From: Philodulcilactobacillus myokonensis
GTDB lineage: Bacteria > Bacillota > Bacilli > Lactobacillales > Lactobacillaceae
Reading direction: 5' to 3'
Assembly: GCF_027923585.1 (NCBI RefSeq)
Contig: NZ_BRPL01000002.1
Coordinates: forward strand, 1,178,001 to 1,242,000
Length of the DNA: 64,000 nucleotides
Shown in pieces: positions 21,866 to 31,222 of the stretch. The translations under genes and the position numbers were made by a program. Under the pieces are notes generated by a model that was not told the origin of the DNA, did no database searches, and saw nothing but the letters and a program-made list of their open reading frames with translations. Position 1 is the first letter of the stretch. Each line of letters opens with the position of its first letter.

Positions 21866-22267
21866 TTATTTATCAGGATCATCATTTTGATCGTAATCAA
21901 TAACGTCATCATCGCTAGAAGCATCATCTAAGAATGCATTGACACGACGACGTGGTTCTTTTGGTACTTCTTCATCCTCGTCTTCAGGGGTAACCGTTGC
22001 TTCATTAATTGAATCAAATGGATACCATGTTCTAAGGCCCCAAAGGTTATCGCCTAATGAAAGGAAGCTACCGTCAACATTTAAATCAGTATAAAACTGA
22101 GGAAGACGTTTTCTAATTTCTTTATCACTTGCACCCATGTACTTTTGAATTTCGTTTGTAATGGTAGCAAATGGCATAACATCCCCATGTTGAGCGAGAA
22201 TTGCATGGGCAACTTCAATCATTGATAATTCGTCTTTATTTTTATCATCCAAGGCTTTAAGTTTCAA
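21866..22267 (-). CDS. rpoE: DNA-directed RNA polymerase delta subunit
   Basis: Firmicutes-specific RNA polymerase subunit that speeds enzyme recycling and increases promoter selectivity. Residues 1-90 form the winged-helix-like HARE domain (E-L-S-M-I-E-V-A-H-A-I-L); the C-terminal third is acidic and disordered (many Asp/Glu, ending D-Q-N-D-D-P-D-K). The start is set at TTG 22267, which gives M-K-L-K-A-L and has an AAAGGA site about ten bases upstream; a GTG at 22276 would overlap that site. 133 aa. It precedes pyrG, as in other Firmicutes, but pyrG has its own promoter. Confidence 0.92.
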   Translation of the reverse strand: MKLKALDDKNKDELSMIEVAHAILAQHGDVMPFATITNEIQKYMGASDKEIRKRLPQFYTDLNVDGSFLSLGDNLWGLRTWYPFDSINEATVTPEDEDEEVPKEPRRRVNAFLDDASSDDDVIDYDQNDDPDK

Positions 22268-22353
22268 AATGTGCACATCCTTTCAAATGAATTAAATTAC
22301 TTCATTCATTCAAATCATAACCGAATTAATACATCCTTAATCATAATACTCGT

Positions 22354-22794
22354 TTAGGAAGTAAATTGCAATCTAATCTTATATTGACCTAGCAGCTTAG
22401 CACCTACTAGTAAATTATAATCAATTTTGATATTACCCCTAAAGGGTAAATCACGGTATTGGACATTCAAATTTGGCGTTTCAGTTTCAATCGGTAGAAT
22501 TCCATACGGTGTTCGGTACCTAGCTTCAATTCGTTTTCCCTCCGCAAAATACATCTGCATCTTGTTTTCACCTGAACGGGTCAATCGAATATTACCTTCA
22601 TTATTAATCTTCATTGTAACGGGAACTGGATGGCCATTTTTATTATCATCTTCCATATACCGAATATAAACGGCATTCCCCATCTTAATAACTTGACCAT
22701 TTAAATCAAAAACATAGCTGGAAACATTATCGTTTTGGGTAATGTGGGTTTCAAGATGAATTTCAACGGGCGTTCCTGGAGATTCAGTATCCAT
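22354..22794 (-). CDS. DUF1934 beta-barrel protein (YwiB-like)
   Basis: 146-aa soluble protein of the calycin-like DUF1934 family, found upstream of rpoE in many Lactobacillales. It is beta-rich, with the conserved Y-I-R-Y-x-E segment near residue 45 and the R-Y-x-T-P-Y-G motif near 95-101. Function unknown. The start is ATG at 22794 with a GGAG site eight bases upstream; a GTG at 22803 overlaps that site. Confidence 0.8.
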   Translation of the reverse strand: MDTESPGTPVEIHLETHITQNDNVSSYVFDLNGQVIKMGNAVYIRYMEDDNKNGHPVPVTMKINNEGNIRLTRSGENKMQMYFAEGKRIEARYRTPYGILPIETETPNLNVQYRDLPFRGNIKIDYNLLVGAKLLGQYKIRLQFTS

Positions 22795-22942
22795 AGTTAA
22801 CACTCCCTTACTTAAAGATATTTATAGTATATTATATCATACTTCAAAGATGTTACCATTTATCCAACAGTCATGCTATATTTTAGAATTAAATCAAAGT
22901 ATAATATAGTATTGTGATCTATTTTATAAGGAGGATTTTTTA

Positions 22943-24298
22943 GTGAAATACGCTGATAAACTTTTACCAAGGGAAAAAGTCTTTCGGGACCCCGTCCATA
23001 ATTATATCTACGTTCAAAATCAAGTGATTGCTGATTTAATCGACACACCCGAGTTTCAACGCTTAAGGCGGGTAAAACAATTAGGAACAACTTCATTCAC
23101 ATTTCATGGTGCTGAACATTCCCGTTTTGGTCACTGCTTGGGCGTCTATGAGATTACAAGGAGAATCTGTAATAACTTTCAAAAAAATTATCCAACTAAA
23201 AAAGCTGGCGATGGCCTTTGGGATCAATCAGACCGCCTAGTTGCCCTATGTGCCGCTTTACTTCATGATATCGGTCATGGTGCTTATTCACACACATTTG
23301 AACATATTTTTAAAACTGACCATGAAGCCATCACAAGAGAAATTATCACTTCTAATCAAACGGCGGTTAATCACATTCTAAAACAGGTCAGTCCTGATTT
23401 TCCTGAAAAAGTTGCGTCAGTTATTAAAAAAACTTATCAAAATCCGCAGGTCGTTCAGATGATTTCAAGCCAATGTGATGCTGATCGAATGGACTATTTA
23501 TTGAGGGATTCATATTACACTGGAACTAATTATGGTGATTTTGATTTAAACCGGATTTTAAGGATCATGCGTCCGTATAAAAATGGAATCTGCTTTGAAA
23601 GTAATGGAATGCATTCAGTCGAAGATTATATTATCGGTCGGTTTCAAATGTATCAGCAAGTATATTTCCACCCCGTTTCAAGATCAATGGAATGTGTTTT
23701 AGACCGTCTATTAGCAAGAGCTAAGCATTTATATCAGCATCATCCTAAAACGAACGGGTTGCACGCTGACTTGTTGGAGCCATTTTTTAACCACCAGTTT
23801 AATTTAGAAGATTATCTAGAATTAGATGATGGGGTTTTAAATACATACTTCATTAGTTGGAAGCACCACGCTAAGGATAAAATTCTACGGGATCTAGCCC
23901 ATCGTTTTATCGATCGAAGACCATTTGCATCCGTCAAATACAATCAACAAACTAAATCTGAAATCCCAAAGATGCGAAAATTGATTAAGGCAGCCGGGTT
24001 TGATACAAATTACTATACCACCACTAATAACAGTTTTGATTTGCCATATGACATCTATTACCCAAATAAAAAAAACGTCAGCGGCATCAATTTAAAACGC
24101 CCGGATGGATCATTAGTTGAACTATCAACCGTTAGTTCATTGGTAAACGCCATTACCGATAAATTACAAGGTGATCAACGCTTCTTTTTTCCAAAAGAAA
24201 TGTTAGAATGTGGCGATAAGGTAGAAATTTTCCAACCGCTTTATCAAAAATTTCAGCAACATATTAAAAATAATACGATTATTAAAAAGAGAGGATGA
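22943..24298 (+). CDS. HD-domain phosphohydrolase (YwfO/SAMHD1-like)
   Basis: 451-aa cytosolic metal-dependent phosphohydrolase. The HD signature is complete: His64 in H-S-R-F-G-H, the H-D pair at 108-109 in L-L-H-D-I-G-H-G, and a later Asp in C-D-A-D-R-M-D-Y near residue 187. Relatives such as YwfO and EF1143 hydrolyse dNTPs; the substrate here is inferred. GTG start at 22943 eight bases after AAGGAGG. It is followed after six bases by a HAD phosphatase, suggesting a two-gene operon. Confidence 0.88.
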   Translation: MKYADKLLPREKVFRDPVHNYIYVQNQVIADLIDTPEFQRLRRVKQLGTTSFTFHGAEHSRFGHCLGVYEITRRICNNFQKNYPTKKAGDGLWDQSDRLVALCAALLHDIGHGAYSHTFEHIFKTDHEAITREIITSNQTAVNHILKQVSPDFPEKVASVIKKTYQNPQVVQMISSQCDADRMDYLLRDSYYTGTNYGDFDLNRILRIMRPYKNGICFESNGMHSVEDYIIGRFQMYQQVYFHPVSRSMECVLDRLLARAKHLYQHHPKTNGLHADLLEPFFNHQFNLEDYLELDDGVLNTYFISWKHHAKDKILRDLAHRFIDRRPFASVKYNQQTKSEIPKMRKLIKAAGFDTNYYTTTNNSFDLPYDIYYPNKKNVSGINLKRPDGSLVELSTVSSLVNAITDKLQGDQRFFFPKEMLECGDKVEIFQPLYQKFQQHIKNNTIIKKRG

Positions 24299-24304
24299 TC
24301 AGAT

Positions 24305-25123
24305 ATGTCAATTAAATTAATTGCAATTGATATCGATGGAACACTATTAAATCCAAAAAAACAATTAACGGAAGCCAACAAGGAAGCAATTCAAAACGCA
24401 AGAAATCATGGAATCAAAATTGTTCTCTGTTCTGGGCGCCCACTAACCGGTGTTAGACCATATTTAAAGAAATTAAACCTTAAGGGTGAAAGCGAATATG
24501 CAATCACCTTTAACGGTGCCATGGCGCAGGATGCTGATGGTAAGGTTATCTCACACTTAGCATTAACAAACGATGAATTCATTGATGCAGAAGCATTAAG
24601 CCATAAGTGGAATACTAATTTTCAAGTTGAAACAACCAATTCAATCTATATCTTCAACCGTGACGTCAGTAAATACTCTGTAATGGAAAGCTTCTTAGTT
24701 AACCTTCCAATTAAGTTTAGAACCGTTAGAGAAATCGTAAATAGTGATACACCCGTCACTAAAACCATTTTTATTGCAGATCCTGAAAAGATTACCAAAA
24801 TTAAGCAAAATATTCCAGATGATATTTTAAAAAAGTTATACGTAGTTCAAACTGAACCATGCTTTTTAGAAATGATGAATAAGCACGCTAGCAAAGGTCA
24901 TGCACTAAAGAACCTTGCTAAAAAACTTAATTTAGATTCATCCAATGTGATGGCAATTGGTGATCAAGGTAATGACGTCTCAATGGTTAAATATGCTGGA
25001 TCAGGAATCGCAATGGGCAATGGAATTCCTGATGTTAAATCAGTTGCTAACCATATCACAAAAACCAACCAAGAAAATGGTGTTGCCTATGCAATCAATC
25101 ATTGGGCCTTAAATCAAAAATAA
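24305..25123 (+). CDS. HAD-superfamily Cof-type sugar-phosphate phosphatase
   Basis: 272-aa HAD IIB phosphatase. Motif I is D-I-D-G-T-L-L near residues 9-15 (nucleophile Asp9), motif II is S-G-R-P near residue 44, motif III Lys is near 200 (S-K-G-H-A-L) and motif IV is G-D-Q-G-N-D near 220. The C2B cap lies between residues 85 and 190. Cof/YidA enzymes act on various sugar phosphates and pyridoxal phosphate; the substrate cannot be assigned. GGATGATC site upstream of the ATG. Confidence 0.88.
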   Translation: MSIKLIAIDIDGTLLNPKKQLTEANKEAIQNARNHGIKIVLCSGRPLTGVRPYLKKLNLKGESEYAITFNGAMAQDADGKVISHLALTNDEFIDAEALSHKWNTNFQVETTNSIYIFNRDVSKYSVMESFLVNLPIKFRTVREIVNSDTPVTKTIFIADPEKITKIKQNIPDDILKKLYVVQTEPCFLEMMNKHASKGHALKNLAKKLNLDSSNVMAIGDQGNDVSMVKYAGSGIAMGNGIPDVKSVANHITKTNQENGVAYAINHWALNQK

Positions 25124-25147
25124 TTCAGTTAAATTTTAAATTTCAAC

Positions 25148-25175
25148 TTGCAAAACAATGTCAATTTGTTATAAT
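25148..25175 (+). promoter_or_regulatory. Promoter of the tRNA-Lys-like gene
   Basis: TTGCAA (25148-25153) and a perfect TATAAT (25170-25175) spaced by 16 bases, placing transcription start near 25182, about 16 bases before the tRNA-like 5' end. Confidence 0.65.
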
Positions 25176-25197
25176 TAAATTGTTGTCAAGTTGATAT

Positions 25198-25269
25198 GAG
25201 CTGATAGCTCAAATGCAGAGCACCTAACTCTTTCTTAGGTAGATGTTGGTCCGAATCCTTCTCAGCTCA
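25198..25269 (+). tRNA. Aberrant tRNA-Lys(CUU)-like RNA
   Basis: A cloverleaf can be drawn: acceptor GAGCTGA/TCAGCTC (7 of 7 pairs), D stem GCTC/GAGC (4 of 4), anticodon stem CCTAA/TTAGG (5 of 5) and a seven-base loop CTCTTTC giving anticodon CUU. However, the D loop (AAATGCA) lacks the G18-G19 pair, position 37 is U instead of a purine, the T loop is TCCGAAT (C at position 55), and only 3 of 5 T-stem pairs form. No CCA is encoded. It has its own promoter and terminator. It may be a decayed tRNA or a specialised one that does not serve normal translation. Confidence 0.6.
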
Positions 25270-25276
25270 TCATATT

Positions 25277-25310
25277 AAAAGCTAGTGGTATATTTGCCAC
25301 TAGCTTTTTT
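25277..25310 (+). terminator. Terminator of the tRNA-Lys-like gene
   Basis: Perfect 12-bp stem (AAAAGCTAGTGG arm) with an eight-base loop and a run of six T. Confidence 0.9.
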
Positions 25311-25328
25311 AGTTTAATTATTAAATAA

Positions 25329-25360
25329 AAAGCCGTGAATGAAAAATCATTCACGGCTTT
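25329..25360 (-). terminator. Terminator after prs
   Basis: Perfect 14-bp stem (AAAGCCGTGAATGA arm) with an A4 loop, followed by T-runs on the minus strand, just downstream of the prs stop. Confidence 0.88.
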
Positions 25361-25372
25361 CATTTGTTAAGA

Positions 25373-26356
25373 TTAAATTTCTTTTGAATCAATAAAACGT
25401 TGCTTGAACAATGGACTAACTGGTTCATTTTTATCAATTCTGGTAATGGCATTTGCTAATAAAGGTGCAACCGAAATTTGACTAATATTATCAATTTTCT
25501 TTTCTGCTGGCAATTGAATTGAATCAGTTACAACCAGTTTCTTAATTGGTGAATTCTTGATTCGATCAATTGCAGGTCCAGATAGAACTGGATGGGTCGC
25601 ACAAGCATAAACTTCTTTTGCACCTGCATCCATCAAGGCTTTCGCACCTAAAGTCAATGTTCCGGCAGTATCGACAATATCATCAACCATTAAGCAGCTC
25701 TTTCCTTTAACGTCACCAATAATGTTCATTACTTTAGCAACGTTTGCCTTTGGACGACGTTTATCAATGATTGCAATTGGTGCTTTCAATGAATCAGCAA
25801 CCGCCCGTGCACGGACAACCCCACCGTGGTCGGGTGAAACAACAACTGAATCACTACCAAATCCTTCATCATGAAAATAACCGGCAAATAATGGAGCTCC
25901 CATTAAATGATCAACTGGAACGTTAAAGAATCCTTGAATTTGAGCGGCATGGAGATCTAATGTTACAACCCGGTCAATTCCAGCTGTCTGTAACATGTCA
26001 GCCACTAATTTAGAAGTAATGGGTTCCCTAGCATGAGTTTTGCGATCCTGTCTTGCATAACCATAATAAGGAATAACAACATTAATAGTTTGAGCACTAG
26101 CCCGCTTTAATGCATCGATCATAATTAATAATTCCATTAAATTATCATTAACGGGATTAGATGTTGATTGAACAATATAAACGTTATCGCCACGAACACT
26201 TTCTTCAATATTGACATTAATTTCACCATCACTAAAATGTCCAATTTTAGCTTGGCTTAATTTAATTCCCATTTCATTCGCCATGCTTTCAGCCAACGGA
26301 CGATTAGAATCTAAAGAAAAAAGTTTCAATTTTGGATCAATATTATTATTAGCCAT
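25373..26356 (-). CDS. prs: Ribose-phosphate pyrophosphokinase
   Basis: Makes PRPP from ribose 5-phosphate and ATP for purine, pyrimidine, NAD, His and Trp synthesis. The R-Q-D-R ATP-binding stretch (near 100), D-L-H-A-A-Q near 130 and the PRPP loop [10 protein letters not shown] near 223 are present. The start is ATG at 26356, five bases after GGAGG; the frame extends to a GTG at 26368 that overlaps the site. 327 aa. It is last in the metG-to-prs cluster and is ended by a strong terminator; PurR, which senses PRPP, is encoded two genes upstream. Confidence 0.95.
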   Translation of the reverse strand: MANNNIDPKLKLFSLDSNRPLAESMANEMGIKLSQAKIGHFSDGEINVNIEESVRGDNVYIVQSTSNPVNDNLMELLIMIDALKRASAQTINVVIPYYGYARQDRKTHAREPITSKLVADMLQTAGIDRVVTLDLHAAQIQGFFNVPVDHLMGAPLFAGYFHDEGFGSDSVVVSPDHGGVVRARAVADSLKAPIAIIDKRRPKANVAKVMNIIGDVKGKSCLMVDDIVDTAGTLTLGAKALMDAGAKEVYACATHPVLSGPAIDRIKNSPIKKLVVTDSIQLPAEKKIDNISQISVAPLLANAITRIDKNEPVSPLFKQRFIDSKEI

Positions 26357-26496
26357 ATGTTCCTCCACCCAATTTAAAATTTATTATTATCATTATCAAT
26401 TATATCATTTCAATGATGGATTTAATCCATCAATTACATCATGATAATAAATTTATTAATTGAAATACATCACCTTTATTATAACAGAACCAAATC

Positions 26497-27876
26497 CTAA
26501 TTATCACCGCGATAAGGTAATTTTTTGTAATAACCAGGTTTATTAGTCTGCCTGGACCTTGCAATTGCCATATCATACTGATTAACTTTATCAGTAATGG
26601 TCGAACCAGCCGCAATAAAAGAATCTCGATCGATTTCAACTGGTGCAATCAAATTAGAATTACTGCCGATAAATGAATTATCACCAACCGTGGTTGTATG
26701 TTTATTTTTACCATCATAATTAGCAAAAATAACTCCGCAACCAACGTTGATATTCTTCCCTAATTTAGCATTACCAACGTATGTTAGATGTCCAACCTTA
26801 GTTCCTTCGCCAATTTCAGCCTTCTTAATTTCAACGAAGTTACCTAAATGAACGTGTTTGCCAATCTTAGCATTAGGCCGTAAGTGACTAAATGGACCAA
26901 TGTTAGAATCATCGAACATTTCAGAATCCTGTAGTTGAGATGATGTTACTCGAACGTGATTATGGATGGTACAGTTAAAAATTTTAGAGCCAGATTGAAT
27001 TAAACAGTTAGAACCAATTTTGGTATTGGCATCGATTTTTACGTCCGGTTCGATGACGGTATCCTGACCAATCTTCGCACCTTCATCAATATAGGTATGC
27101 TCAGGATCAATCATCGAAACGCCCTTTTCCATATAACGATTATTAATTTCCTTTTGCATCACCTTAGTTGCTTTAGCAAGAGCAACCCGGTTATTCACAC
27201 CCATTGATTCATAAAAGTTACTCATTTTGTATGCTGCAATTGTCTTACCAGCATTCTTTAAAATTTCAATCACGTCAGTTAAATAATATTCACCCTGGGC
27301 GTTTTTATTATTGGTTCTGTGTAAAGCATCAAATAATAACTGATTGTCAAAAACATAGACACCAGTATTAATTTCATGAACCGCCTGTTCCTTTTTATCA
27401 GCATCTTTCTGTTCAACAATTCTTTCAACGCCGCCAGCGTTGTTTCTAATTACACGGCCGTACCCAGTTGGATCAGGAGCAACGGAAGTCAAAACCGTAA
27501 CCGCTGCTTTTTTAGCTTCATGGTATTTAAATAACTTTTTAAAAGTTGAAGCTTTAAATAATGGTGTGTCCCCACTAACGACCATGGTAGTTCCATCAAG
27601 TTGGCCCAGTTTATCTTCTGCTTGTAAAACAGCATTTCCGGTTCCTAATTGTTGATGTTGAATGGCATATTCAGTCCGGTCACCCAATTCATTTTCAACG
27701 TCATGGGCACCATAGCCGACAATTGTAATAATATTATCCATTTTGGTTTTTTCAACTTGGGTTAAAACATGGTTAACCATTGTTTTACCACAAATTTTAT
27801 GTAAAACCTTATATACTTTTGATTTCATACGGGTACCCTTACCCGCAGCTAAAATAATTGTATTTCTAGTTTTCAT
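26497..27876 (-). CDS. glmU: Bifunctional GlmU (GlcN-1-P acetyltransferase / GlcNAc-1-P uridyltransferase)
   Basis: Produces UDP-GlcNAc, the substrate of MurA encoded elsewhere in the window. The N-terminal uridyltransferase starts with L-A-A-G-K-G-T-R-M (near residues 9-17); from about residue 250 the chain is a left-handed beta helix of hexapeptide repeats, with the acetyltransferase site motifs H-L-R-P and F-V-E-I-K-K. 459 aa, normal. The nearest AAGGAG site is about 16 bases before the ATG, longer than usual. Only 20 bases separate it from purR, as in Bacillus (purR-...-glmU-prs). Confidence 0.95.
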   Translation of the reverse strand: MKTRNTIILAAGKGTRMKSKVYKVLHKICGKTMVNHVLTQVEKTKMDNIITIVGYGAHDVENELGDRTEYAIQHQQLGTGNAVLQAEDKLGQLDGTTMVVSGDTPLFKASTFKKLFKYHEAKKAAVTVLTSVAPDPTGYGRVIRNNAGGVERIVEQKDADKKEQAVHEINTGVYVFDNQLLFDALHRTNNKNAQGEYYLTDVIEILKNAGKTIAAYKMSNFYESMGVNNRVALAKATKVMQKEINNRYMEKGVSMIDPEHTYIDEGAKIGQDTVIEPDVKIDANTKIGSNCLIQSGSKIFNCTIHNHVRVTSSQLQDSEMFDDSNIGPFSHLRPNAKIGKHVHLGNFVEIKKAEIGEGTKVGHLTYVGNAKLGKNINVGCGVIFANYDGKNKHTTTVGDNSFIGSNSNLIAPVEIDRDSFIAAGSTITDKVNQYDMAIARSRQTNKPGYYKKLPYRGDN

Positions 27877-27896
27877 AGCGATATCGTTAGAACTCC

Positions 27897-28721
27897 TTAT
27901 TGATTAAATATATTTTGAACGTAGTTACCATCAGAGACGTTAATATGTTTCTGATCGATATTAACCTTAATTAATGATGTATAGTCAAAATCAAAGGCAC
28001 GTTTGCCATTATAATTATCTTCAGCAAAGACAGAAACGCCCGCTAAATGGCAATCAAATTCTTTGATCAAAGCAGCTAATCCACTGATAGTTCCGCCACC
28101 CTTCATATAATCATCAACGATTAATACGTTGGATTTAGGCGGTAAGCTGCGTTTTGACAATACCATGCGATTAATTCGATCACTTGAACCTGAAATATAA
28201 TTAACGTTAATGGTCGAACCATCCGTAATTTTAGATTCATGACGGGCAACGACAAATGGAACGTTCAAATACGACGCAACCATCTCTGCAATGGAAATTC
28301 CACCGGTTGCCATGGTCATGACATAATCAATTTTTTGATTTACATATTGACTAATAATAATTCTGCCGACATTCCGAACAACGGATGGATGACTTAGAAT
28401 ATCAGTCATATAAAGGTATCCGCCTGAAATGTATCTACTGGAATCATTTAACTCTGTTTTCATTTTATTAATAAAACCACTGGCTTCATCATACTGGATG
28501 CTAGGAATAAAAATGCTTCCACCAGCAGCACCAGGGATGGTCTTTAATGTTCCCATCCCATTCTCACTGAAAGTTCGTTTTAAAATTGTAATATCTTCAC
28601 TAATTGAAGATTTTGCAGATTCATAACGGTGAACGAAAAATGGCAAAGGAATTAATGTGTGTGGGTGTTCCATTAAATACCTTGTCATATCAATCAAGCG
28701 CTGACTGCGTTTTACTTTCAA
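27897..28721 (-). CDS. purR: Purine operon repressor PurR
   Basis: PRPP-responsive DNA-binding regulator of purine genes. Residues 1-75 form the winged helix domain ([15 protein letters not shown]); the rest is a phosphoribosyltransferase-like domain with PRPP loop [10 protein letters not shown] near residues 200-209. The start is TTG at 28721, six bases after GAGGTG; a GTG at 28730 overlaps the site. About 274 aa. It lies upstream of glmU and prs. Confidence 0.94.
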   Translation of the reverse strand: MKVKRSQRLIDMTRYLMEHPHTLIPLPFFVHRYESAKSSISEDITILKRTFSENGMGTLKTIPGAAGGSIFIPSIQYDEASGFINKMKTELNDSSRYISGGYLYMTDILSHPSVVRNVGRIIISQYVNQKIDYVMTMATGGISIAEMVASYLNVPFVVARHESKITDGSTINVNYISGSSDRINRMVLSKRSLPPKSNVLIVDDYMKGGGTISGLAALIKEFDCHLAGVSVFAEDNYNGKRAFDFDYTSLIKVNIDQKHINVSDGNYVQNIFNQ

Positions 28722-28822
28722 AGAATTCACCTCTAAATAGATTTAATGTTCGTGTTTCATTAATAATTCTAATCAATTTATGCTCATAAATAAAGCTCTT
28801 TTTGATAAAAAATTAATATTAA

Positions 28823-29671
28823 TTATAAAGAATGGACTAAATAAGCTTTTTTACAGAAACCATTTAGACTATTTAAAACCCGTTGTGCTTGATGACGTTT
28901 TCTAAACATGCTAAACACGGTCGGGCCGGTTCCACTCATTTGGGCGACGTCCGCTCCATATTGCAGCATCTTCTTTTCATAATTTTTAATTTGTGGATAA
29001 AATTTGGTTGAAACCGGTTCTAAAACATTTCCCATATAATGATAAATTTCAAATAAATTATGGTTTTCAATGCCTTTAACTAATTTATCAATTTGCATAT
29101 GCTGCAAGTGATCATAATTAATTTGCTTTAAAATTTTAGGGGTTGAAACACTAACCGCGGGTTTAGCAACCACAATCCATAATGATGGTAATTTAGGCAA
29201 CAAATGAATCTGATCCCCCTTGCCAAGGACAACTGCCGTTTTACCAAACACACAGTATGGAACGTCAGAATCTACCTTTAATCCTAAATTAGCTAATTTT
29301 TGGTAATTTAAATTTAGATGCCATAGTTGATTTAATCCTCTTAAAACGGCAGCAGCGTCGGTTGATCCGCCACCCAATCCAGCCGTAATCGGAATTTTTT
29401 TATGAATCCTGATTAAAGCCCCACTTTGAATTTGATATTCATTTTTTAATAACTGGGCAGCGCGAAAAGCTAAATTACGGTGATCTTCAGGTAAGAAACC
29501 ACAATCGCATTGAATTTCAATTGCAGAATGATTAATTGTACTAATTTCAATGTAATCTGATAAATCAATGGAAGTCATCACCATTTTCCATTCGTTTAAA
29601 CCATCTGAATGTAAAAAGGTGGTATCTAACCCTAAATTTACTTTAGCTGGCGCCTTTTCGATGATTGTCAT
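28823..29671 (-). CDS. ispE: 4-(cytidine 5'-diphospho)-2-C-methyl-D-erythritol kinase-like protein (IspE)
   Basis: GHMP kinase of 282 aa, with the ATP loop G-L-G-G-G-S-T-D-A-A-A near residues 94-104 and the N-terminal A-P-A-K-V-N-L-G-L motif. IspE is a step of the MEP isoprenoid pathway, yet this window also encodes mvaA of the mevalonate route. Lactobacilli keep ispE without the rest of the MEP pathway, so the real substrate is uncertain. ATG with GGGAG nine bases upstream. It lies between rsmA and purR. Confidence 0.9.
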   Translation of the reverse strand: MTIIEKAPAKVNLGLDTTFLHSDGLNEWKMVMTSIDLSDYIEISTINHSAIEIQCDCGFLPEDHRNLAFRAAQLLKNEYQIQSGALIRIHKKIPITAGLGGGSTDAAAVLRGLNQLWHLNLNYQKLANLGLKVDSDVPYCVFGKTAVVLGKGDQIHLLPKLPSLWIVVAKPAVSVSTPKILKQINYDHLQHMQIDKLVKGIENHNLFEIYHYMGNVLEPVSTKFYPQIKNYEKKMLQYGADVAQMSGTGPTVFSMFRKRHQAQRVLNSLNGFCKKAYLVHSL

Positions 29672-29768
29672 TAGACGTCACTCCCGTTCGTTTTAGTTCA
29701 ATATATATTTAATTATACTAAAATTAACGAACAATGTCAGCGTCATTTAAAGTATTTTATTAATTCAA

Positions 29769-30662
29769 CTATGATTTTAATAATTGATCGACATTAAATT
29801 GATTAGCTAGGTTGACAAAATCATCGATTGAAAGTTTACCGGGACGAATTTGTGGTTTGATATTTAATTGATCAAGGACTTGTTGAACTTTCTTTTTTAC
29901 ATCAGCATCATTGCCAAACAATGTCTTTAAATTATTCCAAAGTGTCTTCCGACGGTGAGCAAAACATCCCCGAACAAATCCGAAGAAAATATCCTGATCC
30001 ATTTTAATTGGCTTCAATTCTTTTTTGCCGGTTAATTTAACAATGGCAGAATCAACGTGTGGTGATGGAATAAATGAAGACCTTGGAACATTCAAAGCAA
30101 TTTCAGCATCATTCAAATATTGAATAATAACTGATAAGGAACCATAAGCTTTAATGCCGGGTTTGGCAGTCAAACGATTTGCGACTTCTTTTTGCATCAT
30201 GACAACAATGGCATCAAAATCAGCATTGCCCTTTAATAAATCTAAAATAATTGGGGTTGTGATGTAATAAGGTAAGTTAGCAACCACTTTTACCTGATGA
30301 TCTGAATCAAATTCTTCTTTAATAATTTTTGGCAAATTAGCCTGTAAAATATCTTCATTAATAATTTTAACGTTATTATAGGGACTCAAAGTTTCATGCA
30401 AGACCGGAATTAATTTATCATCAATTTCAAATCCTAAAACCTTGTGGGCGGAACGAGCTAACTGTTCTGTTAAACCACCAATCCCCGGTCCAATTTCAAT
30501 TACGTCATCTTGATCAGAAATATTTGCGACATCAACGATTTGATGTAAAACGTCCACATCAGTCAAAAAATTCTGACCAAGGCTCTTTTTAGCTAACAGG
30601 TGGTAACGGTTTAAAATTGCTTGCGTCCTTACTGGCGTTGCAATATCAGGTGTATTCGACAT
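29769..30662 (-). CDS. rsmA: 16S rRNA dimethyladenosine transferase
   Basis: KsgA family enzyme that dimethylates two adjacent adenosines (A1518, A1519) in helix 45 of 16S rRNA during 30S assembly. SAM-binding motif E-I-G-P-G-I-G-G-L-T near residues 56-65, catalytic N-L-P-Y-Y near 126-130. 297 aa, normal. It follows rnmV after 11 bases; the tatD-rnmV-rsmA order is typical of Firmicutes. Confidence 0.96.
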   Translation of the reverse strand: MSNTPDIATPVRTQAILNRYHLLAKKSLGQNFLTDVDVLHQIVDVANISDQDDVIEIGPGIGGLTEQLARSAHKVLGFEIDDKLIPVLHETLSPYNNVKIINEDILQANLPKIIKEEFDSDHQVKVVANLPYYITTPIILDLLKGNADFDAIVVMMQKEVANRLTAKPGIKAYGSLSVIIQYLNDAEIALNVPRSSFIPSPHVDSAIVKLTGKKELKPIKMDQDIFFGFVRGCFAHRRKTLWNNLKTLFGNDADVKKKVQQVLDQLNIKPQIRPGKLSIDDFVNLANQFNVDQLLKS

Positions 30663-30673
30663 ATTTTTCTCCT

Positions 30674-31222
30674 TTAATTAATTTGATCAATGGCATTTTG
30701 AAATTGTTCTTTAGTAATGCCAAACATCTGCATTCTTTTCGGTAATTGCTTTGCATTCACATAACCAATCCTTAATAAATTACATAGTTGTTCACGCCGT
30801 TTTTTCGCATCTAAATCACCGGATAAACCAGCTTGAAATAATTCTTTCTTCGTAATCACTGGTTTAGCACTGTTATTTTCGGTATAAACATTTAATAAAG
30901 CATTTTGAATTGATTTTACAGAAGCATGTTCCACGCCTAGCGATCCATCATGATGTTTTGGAGTCGCATCTTTTCTCAATAAAAAGGCGTGTTTAGCATT
31001 GGGAACCGCGCTTGATACAATTCTTCTAATTCGTTCACCGGAAAAATCAGGGTCGGTGAAGATAATCACACCCCGCTTTTGATCCAATTTCTGAATCAGT
31101 TTTAAAGTTTCCTGCGAAATAGCAGAACCACGGGTTTCGATGGTGTCAGCATCGACCGCCCGTTTAATTCTTTCTGTATCGTCCTTGCCTTCAACGACAA
31201 TCACTTCTTTAATTTTTTTCAT
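30674..31222 (-). CDS. rnmV: Ribonuclease M5
   Basis: Toprim-domain nuclease that trims both ends of 5S rRNA precursors, probably including the 5S gene in this window. Toprim motifs: V-V-E-G-K-D-D near residues 8-14 and T-D-P-D-F-S-G near 57-63. The start chosen is the ATG at 31222 (M-K-K-I-K-E-V), inside the tatD 3' end, giving 182 aa as usual; the frame extends to 31279 but the extra residues have no homology. The ribosome binding site is weak, so coupling to tatD is likely. Confidence 0.93.
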   Translation of the reverse strand: MKKIKEVIVVEGKDDTERIKRAVDADTIETRGSAISQETLKLIQKLDQKRGVIIFTDPDFSGERIRRIVSSAVPNAKHAFLLRKDATPKHHDGSLGVEHASVKSIQNALLNVYTENNSAKPVITKKELFQAGLSGDLDAKKRREQLCNLLRIGYVNAKQLPKRMQMFGITKEQFQNAIDQIN

